53,945 nucleotides of DNA from JAHBNG01 sp039028975 (GTDB lineage Bacteria > Chloroflexota > Anaerolineae > Caldilineales > Caldilineaceae), in contig JBCCHB010000118.1 in the NCBI GenBank assembly GCA_039028975.1, positions 1 to 53,945 on the forward strand, written 5' to 3'. Made by a program: the position numbers and the translations under genes. The notes under the pieces are model-generated. The model was given only the letters and a program-made list of their open reading frames with translations, made no database searches and had not been told where the DNA came from. Shown here piece by piece: positions 43,781 to 52,247 of this stretch. Every line of letters starts with the position of its first letter. Within the stretch, counting starts at the first letter, position 1.

Positions 43781-43856
43781 TTGGTGCTTCTCAAATGTTG
43801 GTAGACTGCGGTTGGACATAGACGAGAATAAGCGAAGCCTCGCTACGTATTGTCAA

Positions 43857-43933
43857 TAGATCGCAATGTCAGCGAAAGAATCTTCGGTGTTGTCGCAAAC
43901 GACTGTAACCAGACAGAGTGATATTGCGATCTA
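43857..43933. repeat. Inverted-repeat element, copy 2 (upstream of uvrA)
   Basis: Perfect 11-bp ends tagatcgcaat (43857-43867) and attgcgatcta (43923-43933). The interior carries gtcagcgaaagaatcttcgg, matching the 35821-35882 element. It lies in the 255-base gap between tyrS and uvrA, both on the minus strand. Confidence 0.8.
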
Positions 43934-44035
43934 CTAAGCGTGTGCGTGGAATTTGTCTGAACAGATGTTCTTTACGAGTATACCACGTGATTCGGTATTG
44001 ATAAAAATCAAACCAGCACGCGCAGCGCCAATAAG

Positions 44036-45316
44036 TTACGAAACGATCTTCACCAAATGATAGCTTTTTTTCCCTTTGCGAATTACCATGAATTGGCCAT
44101 CAATGCTCTGATCCAGGGTTACGCCCTGGGTTGGATCGTTTACCTGAATATTGTTTAGGTAGATACCGCCATTCCCCAGTAGGCGTCTTGCTTCACCTCG
44201 CGATTTTGCTACGCCCACATCTGCAAGAAGATTAGCCAATGGAACCCCTTCTCCCGACAGGGTTTCTTTTTCTACTGTACCAGAGGGTACATCAGCAAAG
44301 ATGTCTTCCACCTCACCGGCACCCAGGCCAACCAACTCACCGCCAAAGAAGACATCTGTAGCCGTCGTCGCCTTCTTGAGTCCCTCTTCTCCATGAAGTA
44401 GACTCGTTACCTCATGGGCCAATCGTTTTTGGGCCTCACGCAGGTGTGGGCGCTCTTGAACAGCCACCTCATATTCACCGATCTCCTCTTGAAGTAAGAA
44501 GGTGTAGAAACGTAACATCTCTAATACCTTGTCGTCTTCTGTATTCAGAAAAAATTGGTAGAAGCGGTAGGGGGATGTGCGGTTGGGATCCAGCCAGACC
44601 GAGTCGCCATCTGCTGTTTTGCCAAACTTGCTCCCGTCCGAGCGGGTAATCAGCGGGTAGACAACAGCTTGGACCGGCACTCCTTCTACTTTGCGCACCA
44701 ACGTGGTTCCTGCAGTAATGTTACCCCACTGATCACTACCTCCAGCTTGTAACTTACAACCAAAGGTTCTGTAGAGATGTAAAAAGTCGTAGGCTTGCAG
44801 AAGCATGTAACTGAATTCTGTGTAGGAAAGACCGCTCTCTCGATCTAATCGACTCTTTACAGAATCCTTGCTCGTCATATAATTGACCGAAAAGTGCTTT
44901 CCCGTATCGCGTAGGAACTCAATCATTGACAATTCAGAAAGCCAGTCCATATTGTTGACAATGCGGGCTGGGTTCGTCTTGCTATCGAAGTCAAGCACCA
45001 TGCCAAGCTGAATCTTGATCTGCTCGACATTGTGGACGATTTCGTCGGGGGTGAGCAGGTTGCGCTCGGTGGAACGACCGCTGGGATCCCCAATCATGCC
45101 TGTTCCGCCACCCGCTAAGGCAATGGGCTGATGTCCGTATCGCTGAAGGCGAGCCAACCCAATCATTGGCAGAAGATTGCCTACATGCAGACTGTCAGCA
45201 GTTGGATCAAAGCCATTGTAAGCGACGACTTTTTCGCTAGAAAGTAATTTCTCTGCTTCCTCTGTATTATCAAAAAGGAGGCCCCGCCATTTCCACTCAT
45301 CAAAGATATTGCTCAT
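44036..45316 (-). CDS. tyrS: Tyrosyl-tRNA synthetase
   Basis: 426 residues. Class I synthetase charging tRNA-Tyr. FDPTADSLHVGNLLPM holds the HIGH-type motif (HVGN), GSKFGKTADGD the KMSKS-type loop, and QAGGSDQWGNI the tyrosine-pocket block. The C-terminal about 60 residues are an S4 RNA-binding domain (VAKSRGEARRLLGNGGIYLN). The length and the KFGKT form fit the bacterial TyrRS (TyrS) group. The 5' leader contains a terminator hairpin and a short Tyr-rich open frame, suggesting control by tyrosine supply (separate entries). The gap to uvrA downstream holds a repeat element, so they are probably separate units. Confidence 0.96.
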   Translation of the reverse strand: MSNIFDEWKWRGLLFDNTEEAEKLLSSEKVVAYNGFDPTADSLHVGNLLPMIGLARLQRYGHQPIALAGGGTGMIGDPSGRSTERNLLTPDEIVHNVEQIKIQLGMVLDFDSKTNPARIVNNMDWLSELSMIEFLRDTGKHFSVNYMTSKDSVKSRLDRESGLSYTEFSYMLLQAYDFLHLYRTFGCKLQAGGSDQWGNITAGTTLVRKVEGVPVQAVVYPLITRSDGSKFGKTADGDSVWLDPNRTSPYRFYQFFLNTEDDKVLEMLRFYTFLLQEEIGEYEVAVQERPHLREAQKRLAHEVTSLLHGEEGLKKATTATDVFFGGELVGLGAGEVEDIFADVPSGTVEKETLSGEGVPLANLLADVGVAKSRGEARRLLGNGGIYLNNIQVNDPTQGVTLDQSIDGQFMVIRKGKKSYHLVKIVS

Positions 45317-45365
45317 GTTTCGCTTCCTATGTTTTAGTTGTTATTGGATCTATTAGCGCAAAAAA

Positions 45366-45401
45366 AAAGAGCGTTAAGGTGTTTATCACCTCACGCTCTT
45401 T
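45366..45401 (-). terminator. Terminator (attenuator) just before tyrS
   Basis: On the minus strand the stem AAAGAGCGT (45401-45393) pairs with ACGCTCTTT (45374-45366), with an inner AGGTG/CACCT pairing, followed by a run of nine T (45368-45360). It ends 44 bases before the tyrS start codon, so it must be overridden for tyrS expression: an attenuator arrangement. Confidence 0.85.
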
Positions 45402-45424
45402 TTGGTTAAAACCTTGGACCGGAA

Positions 45425-45646
45425 CTATCTCCGGTTGGTCCTCCTACCATCTGTGGCTCGAACGCGTACGGGGACTAACACTCTGTTTGAGTCGTTATTG
45501 ATAGAATAATAGGAGGTATAATAAAAGAATCCATGCCAGAGTTGGCGTAGATTCTCAAGTTGGATAGTTGACCATGCGGTGAAAGCACCTATGTTGGTAT
45601 GAAATTGACGAATGAACTGGGAAATATTATTCGATTTGGATTTCAT
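45425..45646 (-). CDS. Candidate Tyr-rich leader peptide of tyrS (73 aa)
   Basis: An open frame with ATG 45646 and GAGGAT eight bases upstream, ending in TAG (45427-45425) about 110 bases before tyrS. It has no domain. Its notable part is HGFFYYTSYYSINN, with Tyr codons paired at 45523-45518 and 45511-45506. Its stop codon lies inside a hairpin just upstream of the tyrS terminator. This is what a ribosome-stalling leader for tyrosine would look like, though 73 codons is long for that role and a chance frame cannot be excluded. Confidence 0.45.
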   Translation of the reverse strand: MKSKSNNISQFIRQFHTNIGAFTAWSTIQLENLRQLWHGFFYYTSYYSINNDSNRVLVPVRVRATDGRRTNRR

Positions 45647-45851
45647 GGTTCGTTATCCTCAATAGTATGTAAATTTATACGTCTGAAAACTATCTTACGT
45701 ATAAAGGTAATCAACCAAGCGGAGGGCAATGGTAAAATTCGTGGTCCAAATATATCACGGTCGAATCCGGTTGTCAACCCCCTAATAAGTCATTTGGCCA
45801 TCTCCGGATGAGGTAGCTTGGTCAAGATTACTGAAAATTGTTATATAGCAT

Positions 45852-48548
45852 TTATTGGATGACCACATCCCCCAAAAGCGGGTGAGAGCGAAGCCGAATC
45901 GCTGATTCTTCACTTTCCACATAGACTTGTTGGGCATATGCCACCGCGTCGGCTACGTGGCGATCTTCTTTGAGTAGCTGACGACTTTGAGTTGATTCAA
46001 ATAACCAAAGCTGGGTCGGCAAGTTGAATGCACGTGCTGCATGAATCAGTTTCCAGCACTCAATTGAGTAGAGTATGAGACCATCAAATCCTAACTGGCC
46101 GTCATGGTTGAAGAGCCATGTGGCGATTCGTCCATCGTTAAGTAGCCCTGGCACTAGATGAATCTCTAATTCTGCCTGACCAACCTGTTTAGAGAAGGCA
46201 TTCGGCATTCCATTGCTTGTTATGTCAACCCCAGATGCCCTAGTGCTGGATGGGTCGGTGAGCGGGAAGTCAGTGTTGGTTGAACCAATCGTCGGAGATG
46301 GATCAGGTTCTGCACTAAGAATGTCGTCTAAGCAGACCACCACCTCTATCCCCAGCTCTATGAGTGATTGGGCATGGCTCATTGCGGCTTTCCCCACATC
46401 ACTATCTGCTGAACAAGGCATGACTAGCAAGAGGCGACTCTCTGGTATCGTAATCTCATCCCAGCTTTTGATGGATGGTGTTCCAGGGTGGAATTCATGC
46501 CAAAGGGGAGGCCGTGGAAGGTTCCCATGTGAATCATGAAATGGATTTTGGGTGATCGCCTCCGGAGAAAGATCGGATGGAATCAACTGAAACATCTGCC
46601 AAATCTCCAGCATGTGTTGGGCCTTAGACGGTTCATTCGGGGAAGCAAAGACAGGCACCTTGCTAAAGTAGGAAAGATTAGCATTAAAATGGGGATCTCC
46701 ATCACGGATAATTGGCCACATCTGCAAGGTCGCTCGAATGAGATCTGCCAAGGGAAAATAGACACCCCGACTCATGCCCTCATGGTGAAGGAGATGGGCA
46801 AAGGGCGTGCATACGTTTCTGTATCCATTTTGGGCTGCCCGTAGGCACAAATCGATGTCATTGAAGACCATCTCATATAGCTCATCAAATCCCAGTAGAT
46901 CATCAAAGAGCGTTTTGCGCATCATAAGGCAGGCGCCAGTTACAGCATAGTAATTGCGTAGCCAATTGCTTAGACCAAAGCTTCCGTAGGTATTTTCAGG
47001 GCAACCATCGTAAATGTGATCGGCATGGCCGCCCAGTCCCATAATCACACCAACATGCTGCAATGTCTCATCTGGCCGACTGAGCATGGCCCCCACAGCA
47101 CCAATCTCAGAGCGCCGCGCCCAGCCAACCATCTCCTCCAACCAATCAGAATGTAAGACTTCGGTATCGTTATTGAGAAAGAGTAGTATCCCTCCTGTCG
47201 CGTAGCTAGCGCCAAAATTGTTCGCGGCAGAGAAATTGAATCTACCACCTCGCTCTACAATGCGGACCCGATTCTCATTGGCCAGTGACCGATAGAAGTC
47301 GTGGGTCTTGGTCTCTTTGCTGCCTGTATCAACAAGAATAATTTCAAAATTTGGATAGCTAGTTTTCTGTAGAATGGACTGGACACAGGCACTAACGAGC
47401 GGATACTTGTCCTTGGTTAAGATTATGATTGAGACGCGCTCACCATGATTTGGCCATCTTACTCGAATTTGGCCGAGCTTGGGCAAGGTCACTTTGGCAT
47501 CGGGTGAGCCAATTCTTGCCAAATGGGCCGCAATACAGCGCTCTTGTGCCTCGAAAGCCCAGGGCTTTGCATTGATATCACGGGCCGCTGAACCTTCAAT
47601 CTGGCGCCAATGATAGAGAATTTTGGGAATGTGAGCAATCCTTTTGGTTCTTTCTGAGCAGCGTAGCGCAACGTCCCAATCTTGGGCACCATCCATCTCC
47701 GAATTAAAGCCACCAATATCAACGAGAAGCGAGCGGCGGATGACCGAGTGCATCAAAATATTGTTGGCCAGCAGGGTCTCAGGACCAAAATCTGGTTTCA
47801 GCCACGGATCTCGACGAATTTCGCCATCATCAGAAATTTTGTCCTCATCAAAGAAGACAATATCGACGGGAACATTGTCTACCTCTGTCGTGCCAGCTTG
47901 GTCCCCATAGTCTTGCAAGCAGCTTGCTACTTCAAAGAGCATGTTGGGGGCAATGAGATCATCATGGTCCAGTAGGGAAATAAAATCGCCGTCTGCCTGG
48001 TTCAACGCTACGTTCGAGTTTCCCGAGATCCCTAGATTTTTTTCCAATCGGATAGCCTGAATGCGCGAATCAAGCTGGCTATAGTGCTCGATTGCGTCTA
48101 ACACTTGAGGATCATCCGAACCACCATCTGTGAGGTAGAGCTTCCAGTGGGGATAGGTTTGGGCTAATACAGATTCGATGGTTTCGATAAAGACGTCGGC
48201 TGGTGGGTTATAGACTGGGGTAACGATGCTGAATGTAGGGTGCAGCGATAGGCTCGCTGCTAACTTGGATTGCTCTGCCAATGCCTGCGCATCTGGCTCA
48301 TGATCTGCTATCCAGTCTTCATACGTGTAGATCGATGGAGGAGGGACAAAGATACGGGGGCGCACAAGACCGAAGCCCAAAAGAAGGCCATACCCATGCT
48401 CTTGAATTGTGTGGTAGATGTTACGCAAGGCCGCTTGCATGCCTTCTTTCCGCCATACGCGGATAACCTGGCGGCATAGATCGGGTAACTGTCTGCGCGT
48501 TGTTCCTGGCGGTGCAATGATGTCCAGTATTCGCTGAAAATAGCTCAT
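45852..48548 (-). CDS. Double-domain family 2 glycosyltransferase
   Basis: 898 residues, two GT2 (GT-A) domains. The first (about residues 105-345) has FSIVTPVYNPPADVFIETIE, SVLAQTYPHWKLYLTDGGSD and a DISLLDHDDLI-type DHDD metal motif. The second (about 365-610) has VSIIILTKDKYPLVSACVQS, LVDTGSKE and LLFLNNDTEV, with a later ETLYEMVFNDIDLCLRA block. The last about 280 residues are unassigned. Such proteins build rhamnan-type or O-antigen-like chains, one domain often making alternate linkages. The N-terminus (IRNIYHTIQEHGYGLLLGFG) may associate with the membrane. It overlaps the methyltransferase stop by four bases (ATGA), placing it in the polysaccharide export operon. Confidence 0.92.
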   Translation of the reverse strand: MSYFQRILDIIAPPGTTRRQLPDLCRQVIRVWRKEGMQAALRNIYHTIQEHGYGLLLGFGLVRPRIFVPPPSIYTYEDWIADHEPDAQALAEQSKLAASLSLHPTFSIVTPVYNPPADVFIETIESVLAQTYPHWKLYLTDGGSDDPQVLDAIEHYSQLDSRIQAIRLEKNLGISGNSNVALNQADGDFISLLDHDDLIAPNMLFEVASCLQDYGDQAGTTEVDNVPVDIVFFDEDKISDDGEIRRDPWLKPDFGPETLLANNILMHSVIRRSLLVDIGGFNSEMDGAQDWDVALRCSERTKRIAHIPKILYHWRQIEGSAARDINAKPWAFEAQERCIAAHLARIGSPDAKVTLPKLGQIRVRWPNHGERVSIIILTKDKYPLVSACVQSILQKTSYPNFEIILVDTGSKETKTHDFYRSLANENRVRIVERGGRFNFSAANNFGASYATGGILLFLNNDTEVLHSDWLEEMVGWARRSEIGAVGAMLSRPDETLQHVGVIMGLGGHADHIYDGCPENTYGSFGLSNWLRNYYAVTGACLMMRKTLFDDLLGFDELYEMVFNDIDLCLRAAQNGYRNVCTPFAHLLHHEGMSRGVYFPLADLIRATLQMWPIIRDGDPHFNANLSYFSKVPVFASPNEPSKAQHMLEIWQMFQLIPSDLSPEAITQNPFHDSHGNLPRPPLWHEFHPGTPSIKSWDEITIPESRLLLVMPCSADSDVGKAAMSHAQSLIELGIEVVVCLDDILSAEPDPSPTIGSTNTDFPLTDPSSTRASGVDITSNGMPNAFSKQVGQAELEIHLVPGLLNDGRIATWLFNHDGQLGFDGLILYSIECWKLIHAARAFNLPTQLWLFESTQSRQLLKEDRHVADAVAYAQQVYVESEESAIRLRSHPLLGDVVIQ

Positions 48549-49552
48549 AGACCTATCGATTCTTTATGGGATTGGTTGCTTGTGGGCTTGTACGCTAGGG
48601 CATAACATTCAAATGGTCCATTGAGACTGCTTAGTGCCGATCTGAGCTGGGTTACTTGATGGCCTAACATGCGCATATTTTGCCTCTGCTCTTCCTGCCT
48701 ACGAGCATTTTCTAATTCAATTTTCTCTAGAACCTGGGCCATAGTCTCTTGAGTTGCTTTGGCCAATCTATCTACGTAAGGCCGTACAAACAGATAGGCA
48801 ATGGCATCTTTGAAAGAGCGAATAAACTTGCGCAGTGGACCAACTTTACCCGCTAGATCATCTCGATGATAGGTTCCTAAATTTTCTAAAAGTTTATCGG
48901 GTATCGGTACGGGGGAAGGGCTGATCGGGAAGCTGAGATCTGGCTGATCTATCCCAAGATTCATGTTGTTTAGCTCCGCCATCAAGGGTGAGGCCGTAGC
49001 GGGGTTGACGCCTTCTTCAGCGTCCACAAAATCTTCATGCTCTAAGAAAAAACAGAGTAGCTTGGGGTGATAAAAGTTGACGTGATCGTAATGCATATAG
49101 AACATCTCTAGATGTGAAATAAGTGCTCTTGCATTGGGCGTAGCCAGCACAATGATCCCACCAGGTTCAAGAACGCGATATGCTTCCTGAACAAGCTGAA
49201 TCACAAGCGGATAAGGAAGATGTTCGACGAGATGCGCACAAAAAATACCGTCAAAGCTACTGTCATCACACTCTTTGAGATACTCAAAGACATCCGATTC
49301 AAATACCGGCAACCCTTTTTTTTGTCCCTCGGCAACAGCCTTGGGATCCGAATCAACCCCAGTAACATCTATGTTTTTTTCGTGTAGCAATGCGACAAAG
49401 TCAGCATCACCGCATGCCAAATCTAATACCTTGCGGCGCTCTTCAAAGTAGGGTAGGTAGTGGCTCTGTATCTGGCGCTGAACTTCTGATTTAACGCCCA
49501 TATAGCGCAAAAAATCATAGTCTAGGCCAGGAAATTCTGATGATTCAGTCAT
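48545..49552 (-). CDS. SAM-dependent methyltransferase with coiled-coil tail
   Basis: 335 residues. A class I methyltransferase domain covers about residues 30-175: VLDLACGDADFVALLHEK (motif I), VTGVDSDPKAV, FDGIFCAHLVEHLP and GGIIVLATPNARALI. Residues about 250-320 are helical and coiled-coil-like (LAKATQETMAQVLEKIELEN, then QEEQRQNMRMLGHQVTQL). It lies between the Wzt-type ATPase gene and the GT2 gene. In some O-antigen systems a chain-end methyltransferase with a coiled coil sets glycan length and the methyl cap is read by Wzt, so a capping role is a reasonable inference. No kinase domain like that of WbdD is present. Confidence 0.88.
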   Translation of the reverse strand: MTESSEFPGLDYDFLRYMGVKSEVQRQIQSHYLPYFEERRKVLDLACGDADFVALLHEKNIDVTGVDSDPKAVAEGQKKGLPVFESDVFEYLKECDDSSFDGIFCAHLVEHLPYPLVIQLVQEAYRVLEPGGIIVLATPNARALISHLEMFYMHYDHVNFYHPKLLCFFLEHEDFVDAEEGVNPATASPLMAELNNMNLGIDQPDLSFPISPSPVPIPDKLLENLGTYHRDDLAGKVGPLRKFIRSFKDAIAYLFVRPYVDRLAKATQETMAQVLEKIELENARRQEEQRQNMRMLGHQVTQLRSALSSLNGPFECYALAYKPTSNQSHKESIGL

Positions 49553-49584
49553 GAGCAGTTGGTTGATTGGTTAAGTAGTCGGTA

Positions 49585-49608
49585 TGTCAGCGAGTCAGCG
49601 AGTCAGCA
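49585..49608. repeat. Short 8-base tandem repeat
   Basis: Three copies of [at]gtcagc[ga]-type octamers (tgtcagcg, agtcagcg, agtcagca) upstream of the methyltransferase gene. Confidence 0.75.
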
Positions 49609-49666
49609 AGTCTGGTTAGCTAAAGTACTGAATTGCTGAAAGGCCGAAGTGCTATTCCTAGTCAGT

Positions 49667-49750
49667 TATAGATATCCAGAAAAAGATTTTCCAGTTGTCC
49701 CCTGAGCTTGTCGAAGGGCGGCTGGAAAATCTTTTTCTTAAAGACCATAG
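49667..49750. repeat. Long palindrome, copy 2 of 2
   Basis: Same element as 13076-13158. The right arm (49716-49738) is identical to copy 1. The left arm (49678-49701) differs by C to T changes in the ccgcc part (ttgtc), each of which still allows G-U pairing in RNA read from this strand. It lies just after the Wzt-type gene stop (49762) on the minus strand. Confidence 0.9.
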
Positions 49751-49761
49751 GTATGAATCGT

Positions 49762-51066
49762 CTATGATTGATGAACATGCCAGTCGCCGTTTAGTGAGAC
49801 GAGACCGTAGCGTTCCCGAGCAGAGCCTTCGTCAATGTGAAATTCATACATGCGATCATGCATGTCATAGATCTCTTGCGTCACACCGTGAATGGCAGCC
49901 ACCGATACGTAGTAGTGACCAGGTAGCAGCGGCAACGATGGGATACAATAGCTCAGAATACCTTCGTGTTGATCTGGAAGCTCTATTTCATCAAAGGCTG
50001 TGTTGGGACCTGTTACATGGGAACCATTCTGATGGTGGATTCCAATACCGATGACTGGAACCTCCACTTTATCTAATACGCGATAATGCATCTGAATTTC
50101 CATTGACTCACCATGCTGAAAGAGCATGGTCGGTGTGCCAGTTTGGTCACAGAGTCTTATGTCAGTGAACTCGACTTTTCTATTGCCAATTCGATGGGTA
50201 TTTTCTGCGGATTCGTCTCCATCTGTGGTACTTCCATCTTCTGATTCTCTTTTTTCTGTTTTTTCTTGTTCTGCTTTCTCGGTGATAGCTCGAGATGTTG
50301 CACTCAAGTACTCCAGAACCACGTCTTTCGGTGTACCGCTCTGGCGTACCACCCCTTTATCCATCCAAACAGCTCTATTACAGAGCATTTCCACTGCACC
50401 CAAATCATGAGTAACAAGTACAAGCGTTCCTCCCGCGCGGGAGAAATCGTGTATCGTTGTCATGCACTTTTTCTGAAATTCGGCATCACCCACTGCCAGT
50501 ACTTCGTCTACAATGAGGAGGTCTGGATCGGTATGAATAGCAACAGAGAAGCCCAACCGCATGTACATACCAGACGAGTAATGTTTGACTGGGGTATCAA
50601 TAAATTCCTTTAGACCAGCAAAGTCTACGATGGTAGACAAGCGCTCTTCAATAGTCTTTCTCTTTAAACCGTGAAGGGTTGCATTCAATATAATGTTTTC
50701 ACGACCAGTTAAATCGGGGTGAAATCCGGCCCCAAGTTCGAGCAGTGCAGAGACGCGACCATTGACTCTGACCTCTCCTTCTGTTGGTTCCAAAATGCCA
50801 GTCATCAATTTTAACAGCGTGCTCTTGCCTGAGCCATTATGACCGACTATGCCAATGCGTTCCCCGCGGCTGACGGTGAGTGAGACATCCTTAAGCGACC
50901 AAAAGTCATCTTCATCGTTTGTCTCATGCTTACCCCTCAACTTATCAATAAACCATTGCTGAATTGATCGCTGGGAATGGTAGCGACGGAAGCGCTTAGA
51001 GACGTGCTCAAGTTCAATGAGAAACTCTTGCTCGAACGTCGAATGTTGCTGACTGTCCTCACTCAT
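49762..51066 (-). CDS. wzt: Polysaccharide export ABC ATPase, Wzt type
   Basis: 434 residues. The N-terminal about 260 residues are an ABC ATPase: Walker A GHNGSGKSTLLKLM, signature YSSGMYMRLGFSVAI (the modified signature of the polysaccharide/TagH subfamily), Walker B LLIVDEVLAVGD. After a Glu/Lys-rich linker (about 275-300), the last about 140 residues form a Wzt_C-like beta domain (VEFTDIRLCDQTG, MEIQMHYRVLDKVEVPVIGI), which in O-antigen systems binds the finished chain end. It powers export of a lipid-linked glycan through the permease encoded immediately upstream. Its ATG directly follows the permease stop codon. Confidence 0.94.
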   Translation of the reverse strand: MSEDSQQHSTFEQEFLIELEHVSKRFRRYHSQRSIQQWFIDKLRGKHETNDEDDFWSLKDVSLTVSRGERIGIVGHNGSGKSTLLKLMTGILEPTEGEVRVNGRVSALLELGAGFHPDLTGRENIILNATLHGLKRKTIEERLSTIVDFAGLKEFIDTPVKHYSSGMYMRLGFSVAIHTDPDLLIVDEVLAVGDAEFQKKCMTTIHDFSRAGGTLVLVTHDLGAVEMLCNRAVWMDKGVVRQSGTPKDVVLEYLSATSRAITEKAEQEKTEKRESEDGSTTDGDESAENTHRIGNRKVEFTDIRLCDQTGTPTMLFQHGESMEIQMHYRVLDKVEVPVIGIGIHHQNGSHVTGPNTAFDEIELPDQHEGILSYCIPSLPLLPGHYYVSVAAIHGVTQEIYDMHDRMYEFHIDEGSARERYGLVSLNGDWHVHQS

Positions 51067-51864
51067 TTAGACCTCTTCGCCAAAACGAGCGCTATATCGA
51101 TTAAAGATCCAATACCCGATGCCAAAGACAATCAAACTGGTGATACATGTGCGAATAAAAAAATCTAAATCCGTGCGGTAACCCCAGTAGAGAATGTCTC
51201 GGTACGTATTGATTAGGGAGGCCATAGGATTCAGAATGTACATTAATCGATGAATGTTCAAGGAGATGCCAAACAGCTCATAGCTAGCTGGCAGGATATC
51301 CATGGGATAAAAGACAGGGGTTAAGAAGAACCAAGCCAGCACGAAAACGTCCAAGATCATAGTAACATCTCGGTAGAAGACGTTGATGGTCGTAAGAATA
51401 AAGGTCAAACCCAAAATAAAAAAGGTCTGCATAAGAATAACAACGGGCAGCAACCAAAGCCAAGCACTAAAGGGGGCTTGAAAAAAAACAATCGCTACAA
51501 ATAGAACAACGAGTGCTAACAAAAAACTAACCAGTTGGGCAAAAACAGATGAAATGGGCAAAATTTCCCGCGGAAAGTGGACTTTCTTAATCAACACACC
51601 ATTGCCAACAATGCTCCCTGTGCCCGTAAGCAGGCCATTGGCTAGGTAATTCCAGGGCAGTAAACCGCATAAGATGTAGAGTGGATAGTTAGGAATCTCA
51701 TTGGTGGGAACCATGAATGTAAAGACCGCACTGAAGACAAGCATCATGGCCAAAGGATTAAGCAGGGTCCATACAAAGCCAAGTATGCTACCTTTATAGC
51801 GAATCTTTACATCGCGAACGACCATCAGAGATATCAGTTCGCGATAGGTAAAAAGTTGTATCAA
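51067..51864 (-). CDS. wzm: Polysaccharide export ABC permease, Wzm/TagG type
   Basis: 265 residues, an ABC-2 type permease with about six membrane helices. The family blocks VVRDVKIRYKGSILGFVWTLLNPLAMM (split across residues about 15-40), LPWNYLANGLLTGTGSI, LIKKVHFPREILPIS and a C-terminal ILNPMASLINTYRDILYWG are all present. It forms the pore through which an undecaprenyl-linked polysaccharide leaves the cytoplasm. The best start is a TTG at 51864; the frame is open about 35 codons further without ATG/GTG/TTG, so the true N-terminus is uncertain. First gene of the minus-strand operon permease - ATPase - methyltransferase - glycosyltransferase. Confidence 0.93.
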   Translation of the reverse strand: MIQLFTYRELISLMVVRDVKIRYKGSILGFVWTLLNPLAMMLVFSAVFTFMVPTNEIPNYPLYILCGLLPWNYLANGLLTGTGSIVGNGVLIKKVHFPREILPISSVFAQLVSFLLALVVLFVAIVFFQAPFSAWLWLLPVVILMQTFFILGLTFILTTINVFYRDVTMILDVFVLAWFFLTPVFYPMDILPASYELFGISLNIHRLMYILNPMASLINTYRDILYWGYRTDLDFFIRTCITSLIVFGIGYWIFNRYSARFGEEV

Positions 51865-52247
51865 GCGACTAAGCAGAGGAAAATGGGCACGGGGCAGGCC
51901 TGATCTTGAACGACGTGATATGGTAGCGATTTCAGCGAATCCTTCTTCTTATACTTCACCAGAAAAGTCTGGTCCCGACTTTTGTCCAATCTATCCTGTA
52001 TAATTCCAAGACACTGTTGGCGAATTCAAAAATGCCCATACGATGTGGAGGAAGGCACGCCTCGTGCCGATTTCTGGCGCGTAGCCGCACGGGGCGTGCT
52101 CACTCCACAGACAATTCACCAAAAGTATCTTCCAAAAAGGGAGGACATACCCATCTTCATGGGTACAAACTTTTTTGGCCGTCTATACATGAAAGAGCCA
52201 AGCACTATTCCCGGATGAAGATAGACGTAATAGGCATCAAGCTCTAC
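51865..52247. other. Intergenic region before the Wzm gene
   Basis: No gene is supported; the plus-strand frames here have no domain or ribosome binding site. A small hairpin ggcacg-cct-cgtgcc lies near 52054-52068. The promoter of the export operon is expected within this stretch. Confidence 0.55.

Larger units (their letters stand above)
45317..45851. other. tyrS leader and upstream region
   Basis: Besides the terminator (45366-45401) and the leader frame (45425-45646) it has a hairpin accgga-actatc-tccggt (45419-45436) that contains the stop codon of the leader frame. The segment 45647-45851, up to the stop of the glycosyltransferase gene, has no clear gene and should contain the tyrS promoter. 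Confidence 0.55.

Noticed and set aside
45317..45660. T-box riboswitch upstream of tyrS
   Set aside because: A terminator is present, but the T-box sequence (ggtggnaccgcg type) and a matching antiterminator are not visible.
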